Part shown: piece after piece, positions 7,570 through 15,881 of the stretch
Layout of the letters: every line of letters starts with the position of its first letter
How positions within the stretch are numbered: position 1 is the stretch's first letter
From: Niabella beijingensis
Lineage (GTDB): Bacteria; Bacteroidota; Bacteroidia; Chitinophagales; Chitinophagaceae
Assembly: GCF_020034665.1 (NCBI RefSeq)
Contig: NZ_JAIQDI010000002.1
Coordinates: 2,542,001-2,606,000 of the forward strand
Direction of reading: 5' to 3'
Length of the DNA stretch: 64,000 nt
Notes under the pieces: model-generated
Database searches by the model: none
What the model saw: the letters and a program-made list of their open reading frames with translations, nothing else
Told to the model about the DNA's origin: nothing
Made by a program: the position numbers and the translations under genes

Positions 7570-9984
7570 TTATTTTTTAAGCTTCAGCCGCAAACTATTT
7601 CCCACCACACTTACACTGCTCAGTGCCATGGCGGCACCTGCGATCATCGGATTGAGTAAAAACCCATTCACCGGGTAGAGGATGCCGGCCGCAATGGGAA
7701 TACCGATAACATTATAGATAAAGGCCCAGAACAGGTTCTGCCGGATCGCCGCTACGGTCTGTTTTGATAACCGGATGGCCTGGGAGATCCGGGTAAGATC
7801 AGAAGAGATAATGGTCATCTTGGCCACATCCATCGCGATATCGCTCCCCTTTCCCATGGCAATGCTCACATCCGCCTGCGCCAACGCCGTACTGTCGTTG
7901 ATCCCATCGCCTACCATGGCCACGGTTTTACCCTGCTGCTGCAATTGTTTTACAAAATCCGCTTTATGCTGCGGCAGCACTTCGGCCTTATAATGTTGGA
8001 TACCGGTCTGTTCCGCGATCGCCCGGGCGGTGGCCTCGTTATCACCGGTGAGCATATACAATTCGATACCCGCTTTCTGTAATTGCGTTACGGCAGCCAC
8101 AGAAGTTTCTTTTATCCGGTCGGAGATGGCAAGGGCGGCCAATGCCTGCCGGCTGTCTGCAAACCAGATCACCGTCTTCGACTCACGGGTCCATTCGGCC
8201 TCCTTACGAGCGAGTTCATCACCGATGATGATGCCGTGTTCGGCCAGGAGTTTTTTATTCCCGGCAAACCAGGTCTGCCCGTTATACACCGCCTTCGCTC
8301 CTTTACCGGTAATGCTTTCAAACCCGGTCACCGGCAGCAGTTGCGTACCTTCCAGGTGCCTTACCACAGCTTCTGCCAGCGGGTGTTCTGATTGTTTTTC
8401 GATGCTGTGCAACAATTGCCGGGTAATGGCATCTTCCTGCTGCCACACGATATCGGTCACCTGGGGCCGGCCTTCTGTAATGGTGCCGGTTTTATCCAGA
8501 ACAATGGCATTTATCTTTTTAGCCAGCTCCAGACTTTCCGCATCCTTGATGAGGATCCCATTCTCGGCCCCCTTTCCTACTCCCACCATAATAGCGGTTG
8601 GTGTGGCCAGTCCCAGTGCACAGGGACATGCAATCACCAATACCGTTACAAAAGCCAGCAGTCCCTGTACCACGCCGTTATCGCCCCCCAGCACCATCCA
8701 TAAAATAAACGTCAGTACGGCAATACCGATCACAACCGGCACAAAGATGCCGGCAATTTTGTCTACCAGCTTTTGTACAGGAGCCTTACTCCCCTGCGCA
8801 TCCTGAACGGTGCGGATGATCTGCGCCAGCATGGTGTCTTTACCTACCTTGATGGCCCTGAACTGAAAACTGCCTTTCTGATTGATGGTGCCTGCAAAAA
8901 CCTTTTCCTTTTCCGTCTTCAGTACCGGCACGGGCTCACCGCTCAGCATGCTTTCATCCACATAGGAATTACCTGATACCACGATCCCGTCCACGGCAAT
9001 TTTTTCTCCCGGCTTTACCAGCAACACATCCGCTTCTTTTACCTGTTCAACGGATATTTCGGCCTGCTCACCATTCCCGCGCACAATGGTCACCGTCTTT
9101 GGCTGTAACCCCATCAGCTTTTTAATAGCGGAGGAGGTATTGCCCTTTGCTTTTTCTTCCAGCAATTTGCCAAGAAGGATAAATGCGATCACTACTGAGG
9201 CCGCTTCAAAGTATACATGCGCATGCAATCCCCTGTTATGCCAGAAATCCGGGAAAATCATATTGAATACACTAAACAGATAGGCCACACCGGTACTCAA
9301 TGCCACCAGGGTATCCATATTGGCAGAACGGTGTCTGGCCTGCTTCCAGGCATTAATGTAAAAATCCTTTCCCAGCCAAAGCACAACGGGCGTGGCAAAG
9401 AGCCACATGATCTCATTGGCATAAGGAATGTCCATCAGGAACATACCGATGACCACTACCGGTAAAGACAACAGCACGGCCCAGATCGTCTTCCGCCTCA
9501 GCTGCCGGTATTTTTTCTGATGAATGGCCTCCAGGGTTTCCTGTTGCGTTGCTTCATCTTCCACTAGCAGATCATAACCAATGGCCTGAACGGCTTTTTG
9601 AATCGCCTGGGCATTAGTCAGGTTGGGCAGGTATTCCACCGTAAGCGTGGCCGTTGCAAAATTCACTGAGGCATTCAGCACCCCCTCTTCGGATTTCACC
9701 ATACTTTCCACGCTAACTGCGCAGGAAGCACAGGTCATCTGCAATACAGGAAAGGATTGTTTAACGGTGGTAACCCCGTATCCCAGATCCTTTATCATAT
9801 TCACCGCCTCCAGTATTGCCGAAGGTTCTTTTACAGTAATGGCAGCCCTCCGGTTGTTCAGTTCCACCTGGTGACGCTCGATCCCCTTTACCTGCGCCAG
9901 CCCCTTATCTACAATAAGTGCGCAATGTTCGCTTTCCACATCCTCCAGCGGAAGAAAGATGGGTTGAAGATTATTCTGTGACAT
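7570..9984 (-). CDS. copA: Heavy-metal (Cu+-type) P1B ATPase, CopA-like
   Basis: 804 residues from the ATG at 9984 (MSQNN...); in-frame starts at 10002 and beyond would only add an unlikely extension. Two N-terminal HMA-like domains are present. The first (about 10-70) has lost the CxxC metal motif, keeping only EHCALIVD. The second has MTCASC. Then come about eight membrane helices, the CPC transport motif (ACPCALGLATPTA), phosphorylation DKTGT, TGDNEAT and GDGINDS. CPC with an MxCxxC HMA domain points to monovalent copper/silver export from the cytoplasm. No copper chaperone or regulator is adjacent. Confidence 0.92.
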   Translation of the reverse strand: MSQNNLQPIFLPLEDVESEHCALIVDKGLAQVKGIERHQVELNNRRAAITVKEPSAILEAVNMIKDLGYGVTTVKQSFPVLQMTCASCAVSVESMVKSEEGVLNASVNFATATLTVEYLPNLTNAQAIQKAVQAIGYDLLVEDEATQQETLEAIHQKKYRQLRRKTIWAVLLSLPVVVIGMFLMDIPYANEIMWLFATPVVLWLGKDFYINAWKQARHRSANMDTLVALSTGVAYLFSVFNMIFPDFWHNRGLHAHVYFEAASVVIAFILLGKLLEEKAKGNTSSAIKKLMGLQPKTVTIVRGNGEQAEISVEQVKEADVLLVKPGEKIAVDGIVVSGNSYVDESMLSGEPVPVLKTEKEKVFAGTINQKGSFQFRAIKVGKDTMLAQIIRTVQDAQGSKAPVQKLVDKIAGIFVPVVIGIAVLTFILWMVLGGDNGVVQGLLAFVTVLVIACPCALGLATPTAIMVGVGKGAENGILIKDAESLELAKKINAIVLDKTGTITEGRPQVTDIVWQQEDAITRQLLHSIEKQSEHPLAEAVVRHLEGTQLLPVTGFESITGKGAKAVYNGQTWFAGNKKLLAEHGIIIGDELARKEAEWTRESKTVIWFADSRQALAALAISDRIKETSVAAVTQLQKAGIELYMLTGDNEATARAIAEQTGIQHYKAEVLPQHKADFVKQLQQQGKTVAMVGDGINDSTALAQADVSIAMGKGSDIAMDVAKMTIISSDLTRISQAIRLSKQTVAAIRQNLFWAFIYNVIGIPIAAGILYPVNGFLLNPMIAGAAMALSSVSVVGNSLRLKLKK

Positions 9985-10429
9985 ACTTTTATTATTGATC
10001 ATTATACCACAAAATTGAAAAAAAAGGGGTTGCAGGCTGTTACACAATTCTACAATTGATTTGCAATATTTACGTACCAATAACGTTTAGGGAGTAACTG
10101 CCGGCACTATTCCCAGGGTCCTGTATCCATTGCGGTCCGGCACAATTGCGTGCGGCACAGCAGTCATATCATATAACTTTCACTAAAGAATATATAAAAA
10201 CCAAAATTTATTCCTGTAACTATCATAAACAGGGTAATTATTTTTGCTTCTGGTTAAAAGTTGCAATACTCATTGTTCTTTCAAGTAGGTTTCGAATGTA
10301 AAGCCAACACGAAGCTCCTTTTCAGGGGCTTCTTTGCTTTTATCTCCAAGCCTGGGGCAGATAAATTCTTCCATAGCATTTACACTGACGTCTGGGAGAA
10401 AAGTCCCTCGGGGACGCATGCAGATCCCC
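9985..10429. other. Intergenic region upstream of copA, no gene seen
   Basis: About 445 bp between copA and the terminator of the next leftward gene. It must contain the copA promoter. No clear metal-regulator dyad was recognised. An open frame on the plus strand at 10261-10485 has low-quality composition and overlaps a terminator, so it was not annotated. Confidence 0.4.
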
Positions 10430-10462
10430 AAAACAAAAGAGGCCTCCCGGGGGAAGCCTCTT
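10430..10462 (-). terminator. Intrinsic terminator of surface-protein gene copy 2
   Basis: On the minus strand a G+C-rich stem (GAGGCTTCC pairing with GGGAGGCCTC, allowing a mismatch) is followed by TTTTGTTTT. It starts about 20 nt after the stop codon of the gene at 10482. Confidence 0.75.
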
Positions 10463-10481
10463 CATCTTTATCTGTAATCCA

Positions 10482-12668
10482 TTAGCGCACTGTAGCCTGT
10501 ACGATCTTAGAAGCTTTTCTGGTGCCGTCTTTGTCGACCTGAACGATCCTTACAAAAACTTTACCCGGCTGCTCAATGGCAAGCTGGTCTCTTTTGTTAC
10601 AGGAAACGGCAAGAACCGCAGTTCCTGTAACAAACAGTGCTGCCATCAGCAGTTGTCTTCTTTTCCGGGAAGAAGAAAATGCCAGCCCGGCTACCAGGAA
10701 GCCCAGCCCTGCAAGCGAGGCCATGGTACCTGCTGCTTTTGTAAAGCTGTACTCTAGTTCACTGTCGGAATTTCCGTTCAAACCTTTAGACGCCACGGTA
10801 CCGATGCTTTTAAAATTGATGCCGTCGGCGGATACTTCAACTTCAAAATGATCATTATCCTTTTCCATCACGGTGCTCCAGTTCACCATCAGGTTTCCAT
10901 TGTCGAAATAAGCCTCCACGGTTTTAAACGTAACAGGAAGAAATCCGCTCCAGGTCACTTTATAGGTGGCCGGAACACCCTGTTCTCCTGCCGCGTCCAC
11001 AAATGTATATTTGAAAGAGGTTTCATCGGTACCATCCTGAAGTTCTGTAAAGGATAATTTAGCCGGATCAAAGTCGGGGAAAACCTCCCCTGCAGTAACG
11101 GGGTTCCCGTTATAAAACAGCTTTCCGTTGGAGGGCAATTCCGTGATCACTACCGTATTCCCATTCCCCATATTTCCTTCTTCCGCGTCGGTGCCCCGCA
11201 CCGGCGTGGTAACAGTTCCTTCTGCTATGGCATTCTTCCCGGGTTTTGTGATGCTGTGTGTCACATCCTCAGCCTCCGGGATCCGCTCGATACCAAAGTT
11301 GGCATTGTCAAGATTACCGTTACCAATTGTAATACCCGTGAGGATCCCGTCTGCTTTACCGTCATGACCGGCCCCGGTACCCAGCTGTTCGCCCGTTGCC
11401 ACCCAGCCCTGGGGCAATACTGCTTCGGGAGCAGGATCGCCCGCCGCAGCAGTGCGTGTTGTAATAGCAATGAAGTAATCGCCGGGCAATGCAGCATTTC
11501 CAAAACTATAGGTACCGTCTGTTTTAACCGGAACAACAGCAACAACCGTATTTGTTGCAGCATCGATCAGTACGGCATTCAGTCCGCCCGCATTTGTTCC
11601 GCTTCCGTTCACTCTATTGTCAGTAAGACCATTCGCATCATTGAACACATTCCCGCTGATGGTATATGCCGTAAGCGAGGTACTCAGCAATGCCACATCC
11701 CCGTTAATGGCTGCCGGCAGTTCCGCATCATTAGCCCCCGCAGACCATCGCGGCGTACGGCCGTTGGCGCCGCTTACACGTGTTCCTGCGGCATTGGTTG
11801 TCATTCCGCCGTCGGGATGGATCGACACCCGGAAGCTTAAAGAAGTGATGTTATTCCCGGTTACCAATACACTGCCCGATGCCGCATACCGGGTTATATT
11901 GCGGATAGTGGTATTGTTTACTTCAATAGTACTTCCCTGTGTATTGGATCCGATCGCCGGTGCCGAGTTCCCGACTGTTTTGCCGGTCACATCAAAATAC
12001 CGGCTGCCCGCCAGTCTGGAAATATTATAGTTCCCGTTGAGCAGCTCAAATTTTGCAGCATAACCCAATACATAGTAGATATCATTATTTGAGACATTAT
12101 ATCCGTAATATCCGCCCAACCCGGTAAAGTGCAGTACGGGATTGGTAACCGGCCGGCTAAAGGTAACGGTAAGCGTACCATATTCCACATCCCTGTTCAC
12201 CGGATAACCGGAAGCTGAATAGCGATCAATGAGGGCATCGGTTGCTGTAAAAAGCTGCACCCCGTGATCATTGCTTACATTAACAGCCGGTGCTGCTCCA
12301 TTAGTGGAGTAATTGGCATTTGCTGAGTTGGAAATACTGTTCAAACGGGGATAGAGCGGGGCTGATTGTATTCTGTTAACACCGGAATTACTGCCATCGA
12401 TCCCCGACCCTCCGAACGTAAGCCCGGGCACTCCGGGATTGCCTTCGATACTGGAAAACTTCTGATTACTTAAGGAAAAGGTCACGGTCACTTTGGGCTG
12501 ATATACCGCACCGTCACCATAATTGAACGTTACCACCTGGTTGGCCGTGGCCGGGCCGTTACCTGAAGGGCCGCCGCCCGGTTCAAACTTTAAAGATCCC
12601 TGACCAAAAGCAACTGCTGACAGGAACAGCAGCGCCGACAACATACGATTTTTCTTTCTATTTTGCAT
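10482..12668 (-). CDS. Secreted surface protein with split FN3-like C-terminal domain (family A, copy 2)
   Basis: 728 residues from the ATG at 12668. After a signal peptide (MLSALLFLSAVAFGQG) comes FEPGGGPSGNGPATANQVVTF, aligning directly with the first copy. A Cna_B/SdrD-like segment (ISGNVFNDANGLTDNRVNG) and a cadherin-like stretch (VVITELPSNGKLFYNGNPV) follow. The C-terminal FN3-like domain (VNWSTVMEKDNDHFEVEVS) is interrupted by a hydrophobic segment (LAGLGFLVAGLAF), SRKRRQ, a second hydrophobic segment and AVSCNK. It then resumes as FVRIVQVDKDGT. The SRKRRQ-to-Cys stretch looks like an internal lipoprotein signal peptide. Role unknown; a dedicated terminator lies at 10430-10462. Confidence 0.85.
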   Translation of the reverse strand: MQNRKKNRMLSALLFLSAVAFGQGSLKFEPGGGPSGNGPATANQVVTFNYGDGAVYQPKVTVTFSLSNQKFSSIEGNPGVPGLTFGGSGIDGSNSGVNRIQSAPLYPRLNSISNSANANYSTNGAAPAVNVSNDHGVQLFTATDALIDRYSASGYPVNRDVEYGTLTVTFSRPVTNPVLHFTGLGGYYGYNVSNNDIYYVLGYAAKFELLNGNYNISRLAGSRYFDVTGKTVGNSAPAIGSNTQGSTIEVNNTTIRNITRYAASGSVLVTGNNITSLSFRVSIHPDGGMTTNAAGTRVSGANGRTPRWSAGANDAELPAAINGDVALLSTSLTAYTISGNVFNDANGLTDNRVNGSGTNAGGLNAVLIDAATNTVVAVVPVKTDGTYSFGNAALPGDYFIAITTRTAAAGDPAPEAVLPQGWVATGEQLGTGAGHDGKADGILTGITIGNGNLDNANFGIERIPEAEDVTHSITKPGKNAIAEGTVTTPVRGTDAEEGNMGNGNTVVITELPSNGKLFYNGNPVTAGEVFPDFDPAKLSFTELQDGTDETSFKYTFVDAAGEQGVPATYKVTWSGFLPVTFKTVEAYFDNGNLMVNWSTVMEKDNDHFEVEVSADGINFKSIGTVASKGLNGNSDSELEYSFTKAAGTMASLAGLGFLVAGLAFSSSRKRRQLLMAALFVTGTAVLAVSCNKRDQLAIEQPGKVFVRIVQVDKDGTRKASKIVQATVR

Positions 12669-12842
12669 CTTCAATTAATTTAGACATTACCATTTTACGA
12701 TCCGCATAACCGGTCCGATACCGTTATGTGCATTATTATTGTTACAGTCTAAATCAGGAGGAAACCAGAGGAGTTGTCAATTCGGGTGCAAAGGTAAACA
12801 GGTCTATTTTCCGTAAGCATTCTTTTCGCTCAACAGAACACG

Positions 12843-13031
12843 TTATTCGATGAGTGCCGTTATTTTTTCTTTAAGCAGAGAATGCCGGAAATGATATATT
12901 AAATGACCGTTCAATAAAAACAACTGCAGCCGGCCGGTTATCGGGTTACGGCTCAGCCGGTCATACCTTAATAGAGCATTGATAATTCGACCAGGTTTGA
13001 CAATAAAATTTACAGGTAAAATATACTCCAC
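12843..13031 (-). CDS. Uncertain small ORF or gene remnant
   Basis: From a GTG at 13031 this would encode 62 residues ending HSLLKEKITALIE. In the same frame the reading stays open about 35 codons further upstream (to a stop near 13130) without an ATG, and the added residues (YPFTPHIQIPLSASVEYIL) look as protein-like as the rest. It may be a fragment of a decayed gene or a short gene with a non-ATG start. No family is recognised. Confidence 0.25.
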   Translation of the reverse strand: MEYILPVNFIVKPGRIINALLRYDRLSRNPITGRLQLFLLNGHLIYHFRHSLLKEKITALIE

Positions 13032-13297
13032 GGAAGCGCTCAGCGGTATCTGTATGTGTGGGGTAAACGGGTATTTTTCAAAAGCACCGGCAGACCGGTA
13101 TACGGCTAAAGGCAGGGTTTATACGCGCACTGCAATAAACCCTGCAAGTTCTTCAGCCTTCTCTCATGCAGCGATTCTCCATTCAAATAACTGCACCTAT
13201 TTATACATCCGAAAAACAATCGGCAAATAAATTCTTCCCGGCATCCAGACACGGCACTTCAGTTCTTCTGATCGCCTGCCGGTACACCGGCAGTGGC

Positions 13298-13498
13298 CTA
13301 AACATCAACAGACGGCAGCTCCTTCCGGATATCGGAAACGCCCTGTTGCCGGAGCCATTCGGCAAACTCGGCTTCGTTGTCCGGCACAAAATGTACGATC
13401 CTTCCGTCAACCAGCATGATCGTAAAAATACCAGAGGCCCGGACGTATTTATACAATTGCTCGCCCGTATATTCAAATCCGGAATAATTATTTTTCAT
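13298..13498 (-). CDS. Small hypothetical protein (66 aa)
   Basis: Begins MKNNYSGFEYTGEQLYKYV and ends with a charged tail (WLRQQGVSDIRKELPSVDV). The middle IFTIMLVDGRIVHFVPDN reads as two beta strands with a tight turn, suggesting a small alpha/beta domain of about 60 residues. No signal peptide or membrane segment. It stands alone between the uncertain ORF at 12843 and the DyP peroxidase region. I do not recognise the family; the regular amphipathic pattern and normal composition make it a likely gene. Confidence 0.55.
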   Translation of the reverse strand: MKNNYSGFEYTGEQLYKYVRASGIFTIMLVDGRIVHFVPDNEAEFAEWLRQQGVSDIRKELPSVDV

Positions 13499-13921
13499 AG
13501 TAGCATTTTTTATCAGGGCATATCAATCCTCCTTTTTCCTGTAAGTATCCCGACAGACTGATGAAGAAATCCTGCCCGCTGTTCCGGCAGCTTCCTTTAG
13601 CTAAGGCGATACTATTGTTCATATAATATACAGGAGGGCGAATATGTTCCTTACGATTTGCTTAATCCTCCCAAAGCTACGCCAATGCCGGATTGCGATT
13701 CCAAAAAAAAATAGCAGAAATACGGCATCCTGTTGTCAAAATCATCTATCCCGGTTCGAGGGCCGGGATACCGCGCCCGGCAGCGGCAGTGTCAACACAA
13801 CAAACCGGCAGACCGACATCCGCCAGGCTGAACAAAGGGCCGGATATGTTCCGTTTTTCCACCACCGCTATACAGTTGGAAAGCTTGTTTTATATTCGGG
13901 TAAAATTATTTCTGAAAGCAC
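13499..13921. other. Intergenic region upstream of DyP peroxidase gene
   Basis: No gene supported. It contains a perfect 7-bp stem hairpin ATCCCGG/CCGGGAT at 13748-13769 whose loop starts TTCGA, which resembles a tRNA T-arm but has no tRNA around it. The promoter of the DyP gene is expected near 13880-13915. Confidence 0.4.
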
Positions 13922-14878
13922 ATGAAAAGAACAACAGCAACGGAGGCGCAGAACGTCACTGAATACCCGAACAACAATACCATATTTTCCGTGTGGAAAT
14001 TTAAGGACGGGGCCGCCATCCGCTCCGTATTCGAGCGGCTTTGCGCGCTTATAGAAAACCTCAATCATTCGTTTACGATCCGCATCAATGATGGCAAAAC
14101 AAGCTGTGTGATGGGCGTGGGTCATGATGCCTGGGTAAAGCTGGGACTGCCGGCACCGCTGCCGCGGGAACTGAAGAATTTTGAACCGATCGCCGGATCC
14201 CGGCATACAGCCGTGGCCACCCCCGGAGATCTTCATTTTCATTTCAGGGCCATCAATACGGCCAGTTGTTTTGATATGGCGAGCGCTGTAGCTTCGGTGC
14301 TCAGCCCTGCAGCCGAATGCCTGGAGGAAGTACACGGGTTCCGTTACTGGGACGGCCGCTCGATCCTGGGTTTTGTCGATGGCACCGAAAACCCCATTGG
14401 CAACGAAAGGGAATATTTTGCTATGGTGGGCGATGAGGATCCTTTATATAAGGGCGGCAGTTATCTTTTTGTGCAGAAATACATCCACAACATGAGCGGG
14501 TGGGAAGCATTGTCTACAGAAGAACAGGAAAAAGTCATCGGGCGCTATAAGATCAGCGACATTGAAATGCCCGACGATGTTAAACCCTCCAACTCGCACA
14601 GTGCGCTGGCCGGCATCGAAGATGAAAAGGGGAACGACCTTAAGATCGTAAGGGATAATATGCCCTTTGGTCATCCCTCCAAAGGTGAAGTGGGCACTTA
14701 TTTTATTGCCTATGCCAATACCTTCAGCACTACGAAAAAAATGCTGGAGCATATGTTCCTGGGCGATCCTCCCGGCAATTACGACCGGATCCTGGACTTC
14801 AGCACGGCACATACCGGTACATTATTTTTTGTACCCACCATCACGATGCTGAAGCAGTATTCCGCCGGCCCGGAATAA
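13922..14878 (+). CDS. DyP-type heme peroxidase
   Basis: 318 residues. The family signature GFVDGTENP is at 150-158 with the distal Asp at 153. A candidate proximal heme ligand His226 (NSHSAL) and distal Arg244 (RDNMPFG) are at the usual spacing. It uses H2O2 to oxidise dyes or porphyrin-like substrates. No Tat or Sec signal is visible, so it is cytoplasmic, as for the YfeX-like short forms. No encapsulin gene or cargo-loading peptide is seen nearby. It is followed by a convergent YkgJ-family gene. Confidence 0.93.
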   Translation: MKRTTATEAQNVTEYPNNNTIFSVWKFKDGAAIRSVFERLCALIENLNHSFTIRINDGKTSCVMGVGHDAWVKLGLPAPLPRELKNFEPIAGSRHTAVATPGDLHFHFRAINTASCFDMASAVASVLSPAAECLEEVHGFRYWDGRSILGFVDGTENPIGNEREYFAMVGDEDPLYKGGSYLFVQKYIHNMSGWEALSTEEQEKVIGRYKISDIEMPDDVKPSNSHSALAGIEDEKGNDLKIVRDNMPFGHPSKGEVGTYFIAYANTFSTTKKMLEHMFLGDPPGNYDRILDFSTAHTGTLFFVPTITMLKQYSAGPE

Positions 14879-14965
14879 GCGGCAACCAGGGCCCCCGGCC
14901 CCGATAACGCATTATTTTTTAGAAAAAGGTATTTCAAAAAGAAAACCCATCGTACAGGAGCCTGT

Positions 14966-15451
14966 TTACCCGGCATTGCCGGTCAGCTTTTCCAGCACAT
15001 AATAGGTAATGGGACAAAACTCGCTGTTCTTAAGGGTAAGTGCCGGTCGTTTTATCAGCACATCCTCATCGGTATAGGGAAACCGGGCACAGTCTGAAGG
15101 ACGGATATCATAAATACCACAGGTATTGTCCGTGTTCAGGAAAGGACAGGGCGATTGCTTCACCACAAAGTCCCCGTCCTCATCCACGCGCAGATAGGTG
15201 TCGATAAATACACTTTCTTTCAATCCCAGCCCCCTGGCGATCCGTTTTACATCAGGAGTTTTGAACCGGGGCGAATAATGCTTACAACAGTTCGCACAGG
15301 TAAGACAATCCACTGCTTCAAAAGCCGCTTCGTGAAGCGCAGGCAGCTGTTTCAACACCCCATTCTTATCAGTTCTTTTTAAAAACTGCTGGTATTGTTT
15401 TTTATGCTCCTTTGCTTTCTTCTCCCAATTCTGTAATATGCCTGCTGTCAT
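14966..15451 (-). CDS. YkgJ family cysteine cluster protein
   Basis: 161 residues with the cysteine pattern of the YkgJ (UPF0153) family: CLTCANCCKHYSPRF in the middle, then CPFLNTDNTCGIY, DCARFPY and a late FCPITYYV. These Cys residues probably bind an Fe-S cluster or zinc. The first about 45 residues are basic and helical (WEKKAKEHKKQYQQFL). The biochemical role of the family is unsettled. The gene stands alone, convergent with the DyP peroxidase. Confidence 0.85.
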   Translation of the reverse strand: MTAGILQNWEKKAKEHKKQYQQFLKRTDKNGVLKQLPALHEAAFEAVDCLTCANCCKHYSPRFKTPDVKRIARGLGLKESVFIDTYLRVDEDGDFVVKQSPCPFLNTDNTCGIYDIRPSDCARFPYTDEDVLIKRPALTLKNSEFCPITYYVLEKLTGNAG

Positions 15452-15837
15452 TGTCCGTCCGGATATTTTTGTATGATTGCAAAATTAACGGATTGCCCCC
15501 GGATCATTAAAACAGGCCGCCCTGCTATTACAGCCTTCCCTCAACAATCACCTGATAATATATACTGTCCTCCGGCATCCGCCCAACCGGTTGCACACCC
15601 AGGATGTACCTGCCAGTCTTCCATGCGCAATCGTTTGAACCCTTCCCCAACCCCCGGGGTCTTTTTTGAAAATTTATAACAAAAGCAAACATTTGCTAAA
15701 TAAAAGAAGACAAACGATAATTTTCATTGAACAGTAAACAAAAAAAGCGCCCTCAACAGGCAGACAACATCATAGAACACGCTCTGTTTCAGGCATTACT
15801 CCGGAATGCCGGGCTATTTTTTATCATAAAATGCTTG
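15452..15837. other. Intergenic region upstream of gcvP
   Basis: No gene seen. A stem-loop GGCATT/AATGCC at 15792-15810 followed by GGGCTATTTTTT resembles a weak intrinsic terminator just before the gcvP promoter. No known glycine-riboswitch core was recognised by eye. Confidence 0.4.
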
Positions 15838-15845
15838 TACCTTTG
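15838..15845 (+). promoter_or_regulatory. Putative -7 element of gcvP promoter
   Basis: TACCTTTG matches the Bacteroidota -7 consensus TAnnTTTG, 37 nt before the gcvP ATG. The -33 position holds only a T-rich stretch, so strength is uncertain. Confidence 0.45.
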
Positions 15846-15881
15846 CACACCTCAATTGTACTTTAACACCTCAAAAGTTAT

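Noticed and set aside
10261-10485. A plus-strand frame of 74 codons near the copA upstream region
   Set aside because: It runs into the terminator and stop of the leftward surface-protein gene and has no motif.
13748-13769. A tRNA-like T-arm hairpin (ATCCCGG, loop starting TTCGA)
   Set aside because: The loop is one base too long for a normal T-arm and no D-arm, anticodon arm or acceptor stem fits around it.
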